DNA of 64,000 bases from Erodium maritimum (taxonomy: Eukaryota > Streptophyta > Magnoliopsida > Geraniales > Geraniaceae). A program made the position numbers and the translations under genes. The DNA lies in assembly GCA_963921825.1 (NCBI GenBank), contig OY997592.1, forward strand, positions 59,540,336 through 59,604,335, written 5' to 3'. The notes under the pieces are model-generated. The model saw only the letters and a program-made list of their open reading frames with translations, ran no database searches and was not told the origin of the DNA. Positions 46,851-58,559 of this stretch are shown piece after piece. Every line of letters begins with the position of its first letter. The first letter of the stretch is position 1.

Positions 46851-46854
46851 ACTC

Positions 46855-49460
46855 ATCCATCCCCGTTATCGATTATCTGCATAGCATCTAACAATACGAT
46901 AATGGACCATTTTCTTGTTTAACCTATAGTTAGGTTTATAGACTCGACCTCATTGATTATCATGATATCATAACGCTCAGTTCGAAAGTGAGTTCTCGTC
47001 CACTAATGTAATGATAGATTTGTTTTTCGAAGATATTTTATCGTTAGTGGATATCTGGCATGTAGTAGTAGGGATGTGCAAATATCCGACCATCACCGGA
47101 AACCGGCCGTCACCGACCGTTCCCGTCATCGGAAAACCTGTAACCGGTCTTATCACCGCCGGTGACGATTTGAAAATCGACGAACCGATGGGGTAATGGG
47201 TGGTCAACGGTTTGCGTATCAAAAAACCGGTGGTCACCGAACCGACCGACACTGTAGCTATTGGGATAGAGATGGTAAACGATGGTCAATAGTTCGAGTA
47301 GTATAAAACCGATGGTGACCAAACTAATCTGTTAATGTCGAAAATAATAAGTTGGTTTGGACATAATTTTGAGTCACTGAAATAATATGACACACAAGGT
47401 CATATGATTTTGTGTAGATGCCAAAACTTTTGGAGAAAGGAAGTGGGAAGTTAAAAAGAATACAAAGATAATTTTTTAGTTATAAAAGCTCGTATTTTAT
47501 TGTAATATGGTTTGTACAGTATATGATGGTTATATTTTGTAAAATACGAAGTTGAAAGTTTGTAAAATATGTTTGTAAAATGTTGTATAATGGTTATATT
47601 TTTGAAGGACCAACAAAAGCCCATTGGGCTTGGTTGGCTGGATATAACCGTCACCGCCCGGTGGTAAGGTTGGGCGGTTATCAGCCTTCCTTCCGGTGAC
47701 CGGTGATGGGTACGGGTACGAGTTTTAGATAACCGGGAATCGCGGTTTGGGTTATGGGTATGGGTTTTTAGGCGGGTACCGGCCGATGCCGACCCCTATG
47801 TAGTAGACCGTACTTACGCTTGAATTTGATAATTGTGTATGCATCAGTAGCCTTTTCAAAAAGATATCCGACTGGGACACCTTCTCGTTTTTTTCACCTT
47901 ATCTCTAACATTTTGAGTGAGATGCTACCTACAGTGGTCATGATCTGTGATTGGGTAGATGATTGACACTGCTTTTATGATACTTGCACTTCTATCAGAA
48001 ACGATTACTAAATCACTCGAATATGGTATGCATTGTTGTAAATTCTTCATGAAGCATGTCTACGAGGCTTGGTTCTCCGAGTCCACCACGGCCCAAGCAA
48101 TTTGGTACATATGAAAATTACCATCGAATGTCGATGCAATTAGCATGACCTCTTTGAACTTGGTCTTCAACTAAGTCCCATCCACTCCAACAACCTTTCT
48201 CATGCGGCTGAATCCTTTGATACATATGCTATGAAACAATATTTGAATTACTTGTTATCATTCACCACTAGATTTGTGATTGTGTATGGATTCAACTACT
48301 TAACAAGGTGCATATAGAAAGGGAGAAGTCAATAACTTTGCTCAGGGCAACCTCTTATATTAGTGTTTGCAAGTTGTCGTCTCTTCCAAGCTTTTCAGTA
48401 TGTTATGCATGCAGTGTAGGTACCATGCATAAGGCCTTGAACTGATTTTGGCGGGGGTAGCTCTTCACCATTAAAGGATCCACTCATATAGGTGGCAACC
48501 ACTTCCGTAGTTGCCTAATTGTGATTTTTGTTAACGTCATCTGGGAAGAAAGTGTGGTAATTGTGATACGTTCTCATGGATAAGGTGGCTACTCCCTATT
48601 TTGAATGCACACACCATCCAATCACATTCACGACCAATGTATTTTACAACATACAATGTTCGGTTAGATCTGATGGTTCTAAACTCAAACTAAGTTGGAC
48701 ACGTCATTATAACATTCTTCAACTTTCTTTGACCCTTAGCTTTGTCTGCAAACTCTTGACCAACTACCAAATCCGACCCATTTGTGAAACCAAATGCGGT
48801 CAAAGGCTCTTCGTCATCCAATCCCATTGATCCATAATGTCAGTCTCTTTTATAAACAGGGTTATCTTCTTCACTAGTAGTAGGATAAGAGTATGCTCCA
48901 TTATCAAATTCATGTTCAAAGTCATCTCCAACACCAAGGAGATCATATTCTACACTAGTAGGAGATGATGCTGCTCCAATACCAATATATCTTTTTCTCA
49001 GGTGGTCCCTTATTAAATTAACACTACCACTGCCCGTTTCGTTCTTATGGGTTTGGGGACGACAACATTACCGGTCAAATATATTATCTCCAAGGGTATC
49101 TTTCTTACTCAGCTCTACATGTAATATGTTTGGACGACTGGTGGCGACGTTTTCATATAACAAATGATAGGCATCAAGACTCGCATCATCTGTTATCGGG
49201 ATTGGCTTCAAAACTCCACAAGAAATACCTTCAAACTCATACACCTGGTAACCGACTTTCAATTCTATGTCATTTTTGTCCACTCTAATATTCTCATACA
49301 ATGTTTCCAACAACAACTCTACCTAATCATTAACAACGAAACTAATTACTTTATCATCAATACTAATTATCCAAGTATACTTTCCTCCCTCTATCTTGTA
49401 TTTCCCACTACAATAAGCAAGGACTACTATTCACCCCATTCCTACACGAAGTAAATACAA
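46855..49460 (-). pseudogene. Mutator-like (MULE) transposase pseudogene
   Basis: Reading minus from 49460: an N-terminal portion (NIRVDKNDIELKVGYQVYEF), then a MuDR N-terminal-like domain near 48830-48570 (LVVGQEFADKAKGQRKLKNV, SNRTLYVVKYIGRECDW). The DDE core follows at 48250-47870 (RKVVGVDGT, FDGNFHMYQIAWAVVDSEN, VIVSDRSASII, with the first Asp in VDGT and the second in SDR). After the hAT-like element at 47069-47798 it continues KATDAYTIIKFKRKYGLLHA, YPLTIKYLRKTN, HFRTERYDIMIINEVESIN and IIVLLDAMQII. Stops interrupt at several sites and no SWIM tail is seen before the SWIM-gene leader. The protein would have cut and moved Mutator elements. Confidence 0.85.
47069..47798. mobile_element. 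hAT-type non-autonomous element inside the MULE pseudogene
   Basis: Ends TAGGGATGTGCA and (complement of right end) TAGGGGTCGGCA are imperfect 12-bp inverted repeats. A perfect 8-bp duplication, TGTAGTAG, lies at 47061-47068 and 47799-47806. Removing the 730-base unit and one duplication joins YGLL to HARYP in frame in the transposase, which confirms the borders. The interior is rich in ACCGG/CCGGT motifs near both ends and has no transposase. Confidence 0.9.
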
Positions 49461-50440
49461 AACATCAACATCCAAATGTTGTACTATAGTACCAGTTCAT
49501 TTCTTCGCGGTATCGGTTTATTATCCATAGTACCGGTTTATTTTATCACAGTATCAGGTTTTTACACATCCCCATTATCGGTTTATTTTTTCCCAGTATC
49601 AATTATTACAAATACCCAGAAATTTTTGGGAAAATTTGCAGAAGCAAATGCAGATTCAATTTAATGTTTCGTTTCCGTTTATGTTTCAATGATGTTCATA
49701 ACCTTCAAAATTCATATTAGCTACAATCTACGCATACATACAGACATATTTCTGGAAATTGTGAGGTGGGAATGACGAACGACGAATGGAATTGAAAATA
49801 AGAAATTAGGGATCTGGTACTCACTGATATGGTTCGGTACAACACTTCGAGCTCTTCCAACAGGACGATAACCCCAAGAAAAATAGCAGCAGACGCACTC
49901 CGAGTCGTTTCTCGTTTCATGGTCAACAAGAGTCGACGATAACCAGCAACGAACGCCGCACCGAACGAAGAAGAAGAAAAAGAAACGAGAAAAAAAACAA
50001 AAAATTGTTAAAAATTAAAATAATATTTTAATAATAAAGGGTAAAGATGGGAATGTCCAAAACCACTTAAAGAGAGGGCTAGGCAGCAAAATATTTTTTT
50101 TTGGTAAGGATAGCCTCCTAACATATTTTGACCGGAGGGCTATCTAGCTAATTACCCCCGGAAAATAGGTAAGCAAGATGCAGCAGGGGTCAGGGGCGCG
50201 ACGATTGTGAAGCCATGGTGATCAGAAGGAGGAAGGAGCTAGAAATATTGGTGATCAGAGGAAGGCGAAAGTTGGAAATGGTTTGGGGAGAGAGAATATC
50301 TGAACGCAAAACCCTAGAGGCCAAAAAAAATAAGTTTCTTATTATGAATATCGTGGGCCCTATTATTTATGTTTCTTAATATATGCAAATTTTTAATTTA
50401 AGTCATTGTTTAAAAATTCAAGACTATTATTAATTTAAAT
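49461..50440. other. Spacer with short degenerate repeats
   Basis: From 49485 to 49612 a roughly 35-base motif with ACCGGTTTATTTT/ATCGGTTTATT cores repeats four times. A minus-strand open frame at 49717-49929 (KRETTRSASAAIFLGVIVLL) could be a first exon but nothing joins to it. No other feature was recognised. Confidence 0.4.
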
Positions 50441-51900
50441 TTTGAGTTTAGTTATTGTTTAAGGTTACAAATGGCATCTTATTGGAGGTTAGAACTCCCC
50501 AAATGAGATCTTTCATAGTTTCTAATCTGGGAAAGGAAGTAGAAACCGGGAAAGCAAACATCCTGAACAACCTAAGTCAGCCACGGGAATATGATACCTT
50601 CTTATGGATGTGGGTGGAGATGGATGCTACTACGCCACTTTGACGCCATCTCAAACTCCAGCTTGATGAGAATACGGATCCCCTTACAGTCCGGCTTGAA
50701 CACCTACCTGACTTTTGCTACCGATGTGATCGGCTCAGACATACTAATCGAGTTTGCATGGCCGTTCTCCCGGGTGTGGACCAATTGACAATCTGATATG
50801 GGGAGTCTCTACGAGCCCCTCCGACTACTCAAACGAAAGGGTTCTTCCAATAGGGTTGAGAAGCCGCACCTTCCTCGGTCCTGTACATACTAACAAGAAC
50901 CCCAGTGGATCCTCTATTTTTCTCCTCTTTTACAGGTATCCGTGAACGGTTGGATTTTCACCCGTCCAACTGCTTTGAAGAAGCTTTTTCTATCTAGGAC
51001 AAATTTCAAGTTTAACCTACAATCATGCATAAAGCTCAAAATATCAAAATTGTCCCTCAGAAGGTCATAGAAATGTAAATGGTACGAGAGAAGGGATCAG
51101 TTGTACACTCCCCATCCTCGCATACCACTCAGCCTATCATCCTGCCTAACCCGATGACCTTTTTGTCTGCATTCATATGGAAGTATGAATTGTGTAGGGA
51201 AAGGTGAGGTCCACATCCACGATAGCCCCAACCATTTTAGCCTATCCAACAGCACAATACCTTAGGGGGTCTTGACCAGATGAAGATATCTTTCCCAACC
51301 TATAGTAAACTAAAGATGGAAGCACATGAAATACAGCCATTGAAGTTAGGGCCAAAACAGGCCACAATGTTGAAGATCCTTGAAGGGGAGAATAGTGACC
51401 GCGCAATTGATGTAGCGGACAAATCAAAGAATCAGGTTTTTGATCTAATGGATATCGACCCGACTGAAAGGATCGCCTGCATATTTCTCTCCCAATTTTT
51501 TCGACGGAAATTGGTAAACAGTCTCGTCGGGAATTGTGATAGGTGTTTAGTGGGCTGGGGGCTTGTCATATGTACCCCAAACCTTTCTTTGACCCTATTC
51601 GGGAGGGTCAAGTTCTTTGGGGCGATCGTCTGTGTCCCCCCGCAAACCAAGACAACTATCTTGTTAGGTATTTAGCTATTTGGTTTCGTGTTATTGATCG
51701 CATCTCTAGTTGTCATCTCTATTCTACAGTTGTTGTAGAACTTGTTTTATTTCCATCGAAGTGTGTCGGATCACCTGCCTTGTTTCAAGTGGGGGATACT
51801 GATATTTATCTTGGTTTGTATCAGGTTTATCTTTGAATAGAGTTTGTTTTTTTATGTTTTCGGTTTGATTGAATGAAAACATAACCTTTCTTCAAAAAAA
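50440..51900 (+). mobile_element. 5'-truncated ORF1-type LINE retroposon with A tail
   Basis: ORF1 C-terminal sequence, 3' UTR and an A tail (51892-51902) follow one another with no reverse transcriptase. A zinc knuckle is intact: LPDFCYRCDRLRHTNRVC gives C-x2-C-x4-H-x4-C near 50700-50755, preceded by PLTVRLEH. The 3' end GGTTTGATTGAATGAAAACA then CTTTCTTC and A residues is LINE-like. The 5' border near 50440 and the target duplication could not be fixed. Confidence 0.65.
50455..50945 (+). pseudogene. LINE ORF1 fragment with intact CCHC knuckle
   Basis: Frames shift once or twice between MFKVTNGILLEVRTPQ, NLSQPREYDTFLWMW and the knuckle. The zf-CCHC_4-type knuckle keeps all four ligands, unlike the minus-strand ORF1 at 1450-3061. 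It would bind nucleic acid within the ORF1 particle. It lacks the N-terminal DUF4283 half. Confidence 0.7.
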
Positions 51901-52116
51901 AAATTTATTACCAATTTGAATTTAATTATCTACAAAGTTGTTATATTCTTGAAGAGATATTTGAAAGAAACCCTGACTTCACAATTTTGTTATAAGAAGA
52001 AATCGAGTAAGAGGATAACGAAAATCGTATATATAGATGATATATTTTTATTGTATTGACAATAAAAGTGTTTTGCAACATTTTTAAAATATGGAATTCG
52101 ACGTCATGTATTGTAA

Positions 52117-52613
52117 TAAGTATTAGGGTTAAATATCGAAACTTACTCTTAAGTATTGGTCACGAATACTACACTACCCACGTTTTCAAAATGAACACTA
52201 CACTACCTTTATGTATTGGTCACACGATTTTGTAAGTAAAAATTGACGGAATTTTCCATTCCGTTAGTCATATGACCTCAAGTGTCACATAATGGCTGGT
52301 AAAATGACGTTTCCCCTTAATTATATGACCTCTAAACATTTTATAAGGAACATTACCATTGAACCCTCGTTATTGTTCCTTATAAAATGTATAGAGGTCA
52401 AATACTTAAGGGCAAAAAAACGTCATTTTAGCATCTATTATATGACACTTGAGGTCATATGACTAACGGAATGGAAAATTCCGTCCATTTTTACTAACAA
52501 AATCGCGTGACCAATACATAAAGGTAGTGTATTGTTCATTTTGAAAACATGCGTAGTGTAGTGTTCGTGACCAATACTTAAGAGTAAGTTTCGACATTTA
52601 ACCCTAAGTATTA
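52117..52613. mobile_element. Foldback MITE, Mutator-like, copy 2
   Basis: The element proper is 52126-52604 (479 bases). It starts GGGTTAAATATCGAAACTTA and ends with the near-exact inverse (GTAAGTTTCGACATTTAACC plus C). The halves pair along most of their length around a centre near 52365. A perfect 9-bp duplication, TAAGTATTA, lies at 52117-52125 and 52605-52613, the size left by Mutator-type transposases. It is non-coding. Confidence 0.9.
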
Positions 52614-53496
52614 TTATTATTATCTTTTCATCCGATATTCATATTTTGGCTTAATTATCTTTGATACCCTTTATGTATACTTTTTAGTAACCATGTGTTT
52701 CAAAATGTTCAATCAGGGTCCCTATGTTTTAATCACAACTCATTTACATACTTATATGAATTGGTCACAGATCATAGTCGTTTGGGTTATTACAAAAAAT
52801 GGTGCCTCCTTTATTAAAAGAGCTAGATCCGCCACTAAAATCAACCATAATCGTTTGGGTATTCATTCAACAAGGCGGTTTCAACATGTTTCTGTGGTTT
52901 ATTTCTGTTCTGGATTTCTACCCAGACTGGTTAGTTCAGGATTTCTTCCCTATCGTGGTTACTTCAATTAATGAAGCACTTATTTCCTTCTTTTTCATCA
53001 CATAAAAAGAGTAACAGGAGGAGATAATAAATTACAAGATACATGATTGTAAGCCATAATTACCTTGGAATAAATGCTTTCGGAAGAAAAACATCAATAC
53101 TAACATCATGATCTAATAAATTAACCATATATGATCACATAATTGGCACCAATGAAGCATAGTAGCTATATATAAATAGTACTCACTTGATAACATTTTA
53201 GTTCAAAATGGTTATGCTTAGAAGCTAATGCCACAACTTTAGCCACATTCGAGACCTGCAAATAAGTATGTCCGAAACATGGAAAGCAAAACTAACCGAA
53301 TTGAAACCCAACATTACCCACCAAAACCATGAAAGCTGAGACACCCGGTAGGCGGAAAAATGTACAAAATGATCTCCCATGGCTGACAATAAGCGATGCA
53401 CATGAAACAGCTCTTACTAAAACGGGTGATCTTAGCATCTACCTATGTTATTGTCTCATCAATCATGGGCGTGGTAGCTACGGGGTGTTTTTATTA
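52614..53496. other. FLZ gene 3' flank
   Basis: The part nearest 53496 should hold the FLZ 3' UTR. The hydrophobic 68-residue frame at 52799-53005 matches nothing I recognise. A TATTAT simple repeat follows the MITE. Confidence 0.4.
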
Positions 53497-55078
53497 TCAT
53501 GTAACCATGAAAATACTGGTCTCAAACAGCTCTTCATCTTTGTCAACCTCAGGGGGCTTTGTGGAGGTGTCCTTCATGCTTTTCTCTAGCTCCTCGTCGA
53601 TCAACATCTCCCTCGAGCGACATTCTGAGCTGCAAAACGCCTTTTCACCTCTGCAAGAGATCAGAAAATAGTTTTGTTATGTCACAATCTTGTGGGAAAT
53701 TACATTTTACTACCTTGCGGTATGCATACCCTCAACTGCCTAATATGTCAGTTTATTACCCTCACCCTCTAAGTGTGCTATACTTCGAAATTGTTGCATT
53801 TGTCGGTTAAGTTGTATAGAATCCGTTAAATTTGGGGTTTAGAGAACATGCAATGCCGAAATTATGTCTTACAGGGGGTCAACCACCTCATGAAAAAGCG
53901 TAATTTTGGCATTTGATATTCCCGATATCCTAAATTTAACAGATAGCGCAACTAGTTCAAAGTATAGGGTAGTGAACTGACAAACTTTAAAGTTGAGGCT
54001 AGTAAAGTGGTACACATAAAAGTTTAGGGTAGTAAATTGTGATTCTCCCCGACGTTAAAAGCTGAAAAAACAGATAGATTGTAGCGCACCTGTATATGTA
54101 AATATCTTTGCCGTGTTCCAATTTCTTATTGCAAGAATAACAGAAGCTCAAGAAATCATTTGAATGATGTGGAGCCAAAATTTCCAAGCACTGAACTGTC
54201 TGGGGAGCTTTCACTTCCAGCGCCTTTATGTTCCCACAATCACTTGTAGCGTTGGAGTGACAGTTCAGAACACAGTCACCGTAAATGTGAGTGGTTTTGG
54301 GATTGGAACCGTGTAAAGTTACACAAGTGTAATCCTCAGAAAGCTCAATCTCACTTGGTGTCGAGTTCAGTTTTGTTTGTGCAAGGATGTTTGTATTCAG
54401 GCCTGTTTTGGCGGTTCCATTTACGGTATAACGGTTTGGTAAACCAGAAAAGGCAACAAAAGACCTCCCAGAATCAAGTGAACAAGACATGGCTTTCCTG
54501 GTACACTCAGATCCTAACGGGGTGTCAGTGATTTCAAAAACAACATCAGTGTTGTTGCCTCTTCGGAGGCGAGATTTGGCAAGGGCTTGAGGGAAAATTG
54601 GAAAATTGTTAGGCAGAGATTTAGGTGCCTCAAAAGAACCGGCGTGGTTGCGAGGATCAGAGGTCATGATCCTCATTCGAGATCCAAAAAGAATGTTCTT
54701 ACTCTCTGATGATCGGAGAGCATTCCCATTTACTCTCAAATCATTGTCAAGACAATCTACAATGCTTAGCCCTACCTTACTTTTATCCCAAATCTTCTGG
54801 TGCCTTTCACAGGGGGACTTTGGGGACCGGGGGGAGTTGCATAGATTTGAAAACACCTTAAAATCTAAGGGCGATGTAGGGCTCCTAACTGAATCAGAAT
54901 CTGGTAAGCCCTTAGGACTCAACCCTACAAACAGACCCGGGATATTGAAAAAGCTGTTAAATTTCTGACTTTTCCCCACAATGTCGGATGACAAACATGA
55001 CTCAGAACCAACATCAGATGTTGTAGGGTGCCCCATAGGCTGGTCTTTCTCAACTGACCTGGTCCTCTTCCTCAGCAT
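53497..55078 (-). CDS. FCS-like zinc finger (FLZ) protein
   Basis: Two coding exons, 54090-55078 and 53497-53650, splice in phase (donor AG|GTGCGC, acceptor GCAG|AGGTGA) to give 380 residues. The FLZ domain spans the junction: FLSFCYSCNKKLEHGKDIYI at about 309-328, then YRGEKAFCSSECRSREMLID. C-x2-C and the FCSxxC pair supply the four zinc ligands. Upstream is a long Ser/Pro-rich segment with FFNIPGLFVGLSPKGLPDSD, common in larger FLZ proteins. FLZ proteins act as adaptors for SnRK1 kinase signalling. The tail DKDEELFETSIFMVT follows an acidic helix-like stretch. A leader exon probably ends at 55808 and splices to 55083, five bases before the ATG. The single coding intron is largely a MITE. 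Confidence 0.93.
53692..54051. mobile_element. Foldback MITE in the FLZ intron
   Basis: The left end GTGGGAAATTACATTTTACT is the approximate inverse of the right end (AGTAAATTGTGATTCTCCCC). Arms of about 140 bases can be paired with gaps, including CAGTTTATTACCCTC against GTAGTGAACTG. It occupies most of the 439-base intron (53651-54089). No clean 9-bp duplication was found, so the class is less sure. Confidence 0.6.
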
Positions 55079-55082
55079 TATC

Positions 55083-56145
55083 TCTGAAACCTCAAAACCT
55101 CCCCTTGAAACACCAATAACCCCTTATCAGTCTCAAGATCATCATATAAAAACAATAGTCAAACAGACAAGCAATTCGATAAATGTAGTATTAGAAGTTT
55201 AGAATCCAATGAGAACGATACACTCAGAGTTGACCAAACCATAAGTATCAATAATCCATAACCCAAGTTATGTAAGATGAATATAGGAATATCCATGAAC
55301 AGTATCCAAAGTCCAAACTCACTTATACAGTTCAAAGGCTATACAAAATAAACAAATAAGAACACATTTTGATGTCACAATATCAACAATCTTAACCAAA
55401 ATGAGATCTAGACTCCAAAGCAGTGTAATAGAGACAAACATCAAATCAAATGCGCACAATTAAGCAGCTCATGAGCTCCACTCAGCTTTAGAGCCAAAAA
55501 AAGGTCAGAAATGAAAAAATTAATCAAAACCCACATTACAAGCTGAGTTTTTTTTTCACCTAGAAACTCCAAAACCCTCGAGGAGATGAAAATTTAGAGA
55601 ACCCTTTTGATAGATTTCTTGATCACAAATACCCAGATGTTAAATGACAAACAGAGAGAGATAAACATTCATCAAAAGCCCCAAAACCCAGAAACAAACA
55701 CCAGCTGATTTCATCAAAATTTGGGGAGAAAACATCGAATCCAGAAATCATATAAGGGTTTGACAGGGAATGGGAAATGAAGAGAGAGTGATAGAGAAAG
55801 GCCTGACCTTTGTTCCTTCTCTGCAAGCTTCCCACAGAGATGATGCTTGGAGAAATGAAAGGCACCTTTAAAATGCAGTGAAATACTCAGAAAGAGGAGA
55901 GTGAAGCTTGGGCACTACTCATCTCTCTCTCTCTCTCATGCCTCAAAATCAGCGAACCAGTAAGCTTCTGAAATACTCCTCACCCCACTCACACTTTCCC
56001 CATTAGACCCAAAAAAGAAAATTTACTCTTCTCTAAATGTTCACATATATTTTTGTACAATACATATTTCTGGTATAACGTATTTAAAATATAAAAGTGT
56101 ATTTCAATATTTGTTTAATAATAATTATCTGAGGCTCCTGTTATA
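55083..56145 (-). promoter_or_regulatory. FLZ leader intron, leader exon and promoter
   Basis: Acceptor TTTCAG|AGATAATG places the leader-intron end at 55084. A donor AAAG|GTCAGG at 55807 ends a leader exon that includes a CT-rich stretch (GA repeats near 55920 on minus). No other gene is supported in this stretch; the 80-residue frame at 55623-55865 overlaps the leader. Confidence 0.5.
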
Positions 56146-56992
56146 AAGTCGTGAATCAAAAGTTCTTTATCAATCTAAGTTATTTTCTCCCTACAAGTTT
56201 TACGAGGGTTTTGGATGCTAGAGCTTTTTTCAAGTCGCTTCCTACCATCGTACTGTTGGCTTTCTCTCGTCATCAACGACGTGTCTCTCGATCTTGTTCG
56301 GATTCACCCTGTAACTTCGATGGTTGTCACTTGCCTCACATCGACATCGATCGACCTTGCTGCCTCGAATCCCCTCGACCTCCCCATATCAAATCATGTC
56401 CCCTAGTCGTCATTGGCGCATCCATCTCTTTGGCCTCCACCAATGCATCCTCCTCGCCCTCTCTCTCGATTCGGGATCAGGCTAATCGATTGGGTCCGTT
56501 TTCTTTTTTACAGGGTCAATAAAGAGTGAGCAGAGATTTAGGGACTTTTATCGGGAGGGCACCCTGATTCACATATATCCTCTCGTTACTACAAACAATC
56601 GTTGCTCCATGGACCTACCTAGATAGGGGTCCCTAATTAAAGTCGATTCTCCTTATGTTACTAATGAGGTCAGGTTCAGTCCACCAGACGAAAAGATTCC
56701 TCTTCATGGAATCAAGCAGCGTTCAGACGCACCCTTGAGCAGTCCTCACCAGTATCATCAGCTCCGTACTATCACTCGAGATATACCTCACATGGTCCAG
56801 CAAAACGAGAAAGTAACTCTCGAGTTTATTAAAAGAACTACGAACAAAGCTACCCACTATTTATCTAGGGAAGCTCGTTCTATGACTATTCTTCAGTGGT
56901 CAGGAGATCTCCCTGACGCACTACAATGTGTTATCCTTTTAGAGAATTAATAAATCCGTAACTTTCGCTCAAAAACAAGTCGTGAATCAAAA
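56146..56992 (+). mobile_element. RNase H-only LINE-derived retroposon
   Basis: A perfect 16-bp duplication, AAGTCGTGAATCAAAA (56146-56161 and 56977-56992), flanks an 815-base unit. It has a Ser/Arg/Pro-rich leader (to about 56520), then decayed RNase H-like sequence ending FIKRTTNKATHYLSREARS, a stop at 56950, AATAAA (56949-56954), TTTCGCTC and a short A tail (56971-56975). Endonuclease, reverse transcriptase and zf-RVT are missing, so the middle was lost before this copy was made. Its leader is shared with 40230-40600. Confidence 0.85.
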
Positions 56993-57031
56993 TATCATAT
57001 TAAATAATAGATTTATAGTTTTAGTAACCTT

Positions 57032-58543
57032 AACTAATTAAATGTATGTGAGTACCAAAAAGTTTTTCGGGTAGCAAGTCTTCTTTAACTTAGTCGCCGC
57101 ATGTCTCTCTCCATAGGCTCTACCGCCAGTCGCAAGGATTCTCTCCTATGTGCCGCAAATGTTTCTCCGCCTCGCATTTCCATTCCACTTGCCTTCCCCC
57201 GCCCCCTGACCTCAGGAACTCTATGGCTTCACCCACATCACTTCCACTGAATCAGAACACTTCTACCACTAAAGTAAGGGGAAGCAACGATAGGATCTAG
57301 AGGTAGATGTGCGGCTCTCGGGAAACAATCCCAACCCCTATCGAACCAGAACCTCCCCCACCACCAGTGTCGTCGCTTACTATAATAGGACAGCCTTCCT
57401 TTTTGATAGAATGGGAACCACCATCACAGCCCCCTAGATCCTCGATCTCCACACCACCACTCCAATTATCACCCCGCCCAATCAAATTGAAAGGAACCAA
57501 CTCTCGGCTGATGAGCAACCACTCTCCCCATGAGGATGAGACATGCTCCAACAATGAGCCCGACCTGATCCAACTTCATTAGGACCTCCTCACGAGGTCC
57601 CCTCAACCTCTCGACCTATACTTTGAGGAATTGGAGAAGTGGTCGGCCCTACGAATATGGCCAACCATGGGGGAAGATGGGACCTTCGTTAGACGGGTGA
57701 TACCAATAAACAAGCCAAGAAAAGCGATGATGACATGGAATGGTGACCCGAAGCCCCCCCAACCTACCAATTTGTACCTTGAGGTATGGGATCAATGGCC
57801 GAAATTGAAGACGGGATCGACCACAGGATCTACACATGAGGTCTTAGGACTTAGGATCCTAGTGGATGGAACGAATACATTTGGATACAATAAGAATAGA
57901 CACCTCCATGGCTTCACCATCTGATCTCTGGTTCAGGACCTTGGATCATACCCGACACCCTTATTGATGGTGGGAGCATTCACAATCATGGCCATACCAT
58001 ACACTGAGGGACACATAACGTGGCATACAAAGGAGGCCCCACATGAAGGCTAGGGGATTAGCTATCTTGGGGCAGAAGCATGTGAGGTCTAGGGAGCAGC
58101 CCTCGCCAAGGAAAATAAATGGCCCTCTGTGCAATAGAGTGCGTGTGGGGGACGCGCACTTCTCCATGTTATGTCCGACAAAAGCCCGACCCCCTGATCC
58201 CCCTATTCTGTAGTGTTCTCCTTGACTACCCGTGCATTCCACAAATTCCCCTACTCCATCTCCACGGGTGTCAGGCCGAGTCAGGAAATGCATTGAAGTC
58301 TTTTCACGTCGCTCCAACCATAGGATCTGGTCTCCTTAATTTAGAACCTGGTTAGCGGGCATTCTGTTATGGGGTTGAGCGTTCCACATATATGAGTTAA
58401 AATAAGACCTCACCCTTTTAAATTTATGTCTTTTACTTTTTTCTTAATAAATCATATCTACTTAATATCAACTATTTACTTGTAATTTGATTTTCGTATC
58501 AATAAAGTTTTCACTATATGCTAAAAAAACTAATTAAATGTAT
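57032..58543 (+). mobile_element. Retroposon with 16-bp duplication, no RT
   Basis: A perfect 16-bp duplication, AACTAATTAAATGTAT, lies at 57032-57047 and 58528-58543. The 1480-base unit ends with AATAAA (58501-58506), a 16-base spacer and an A tail (58523-58529). Inside, two + frames (57307-57582 and 57631-57924) encode a Pro-rich segment (IEPEPPPPPVSSLTIIG) and LYLEVWDQWPKLKTG. These could be ORF1-like, but I see no DUF4283, knuckle or RRM that I trust. Stops break the frame after 57924. There is no reverse transcriptase. Confidence 0.8.
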
Positions 58544-58559
58544 CCTTGAAATCAAAAAT

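Noticed and set aside
52799..53005. 68-residue hydrophobic frame near the FLZ 3' end
   Set aside because: No family match, no promoter, and overlapping frames of similar length; likely chance in AT-rich DNA.
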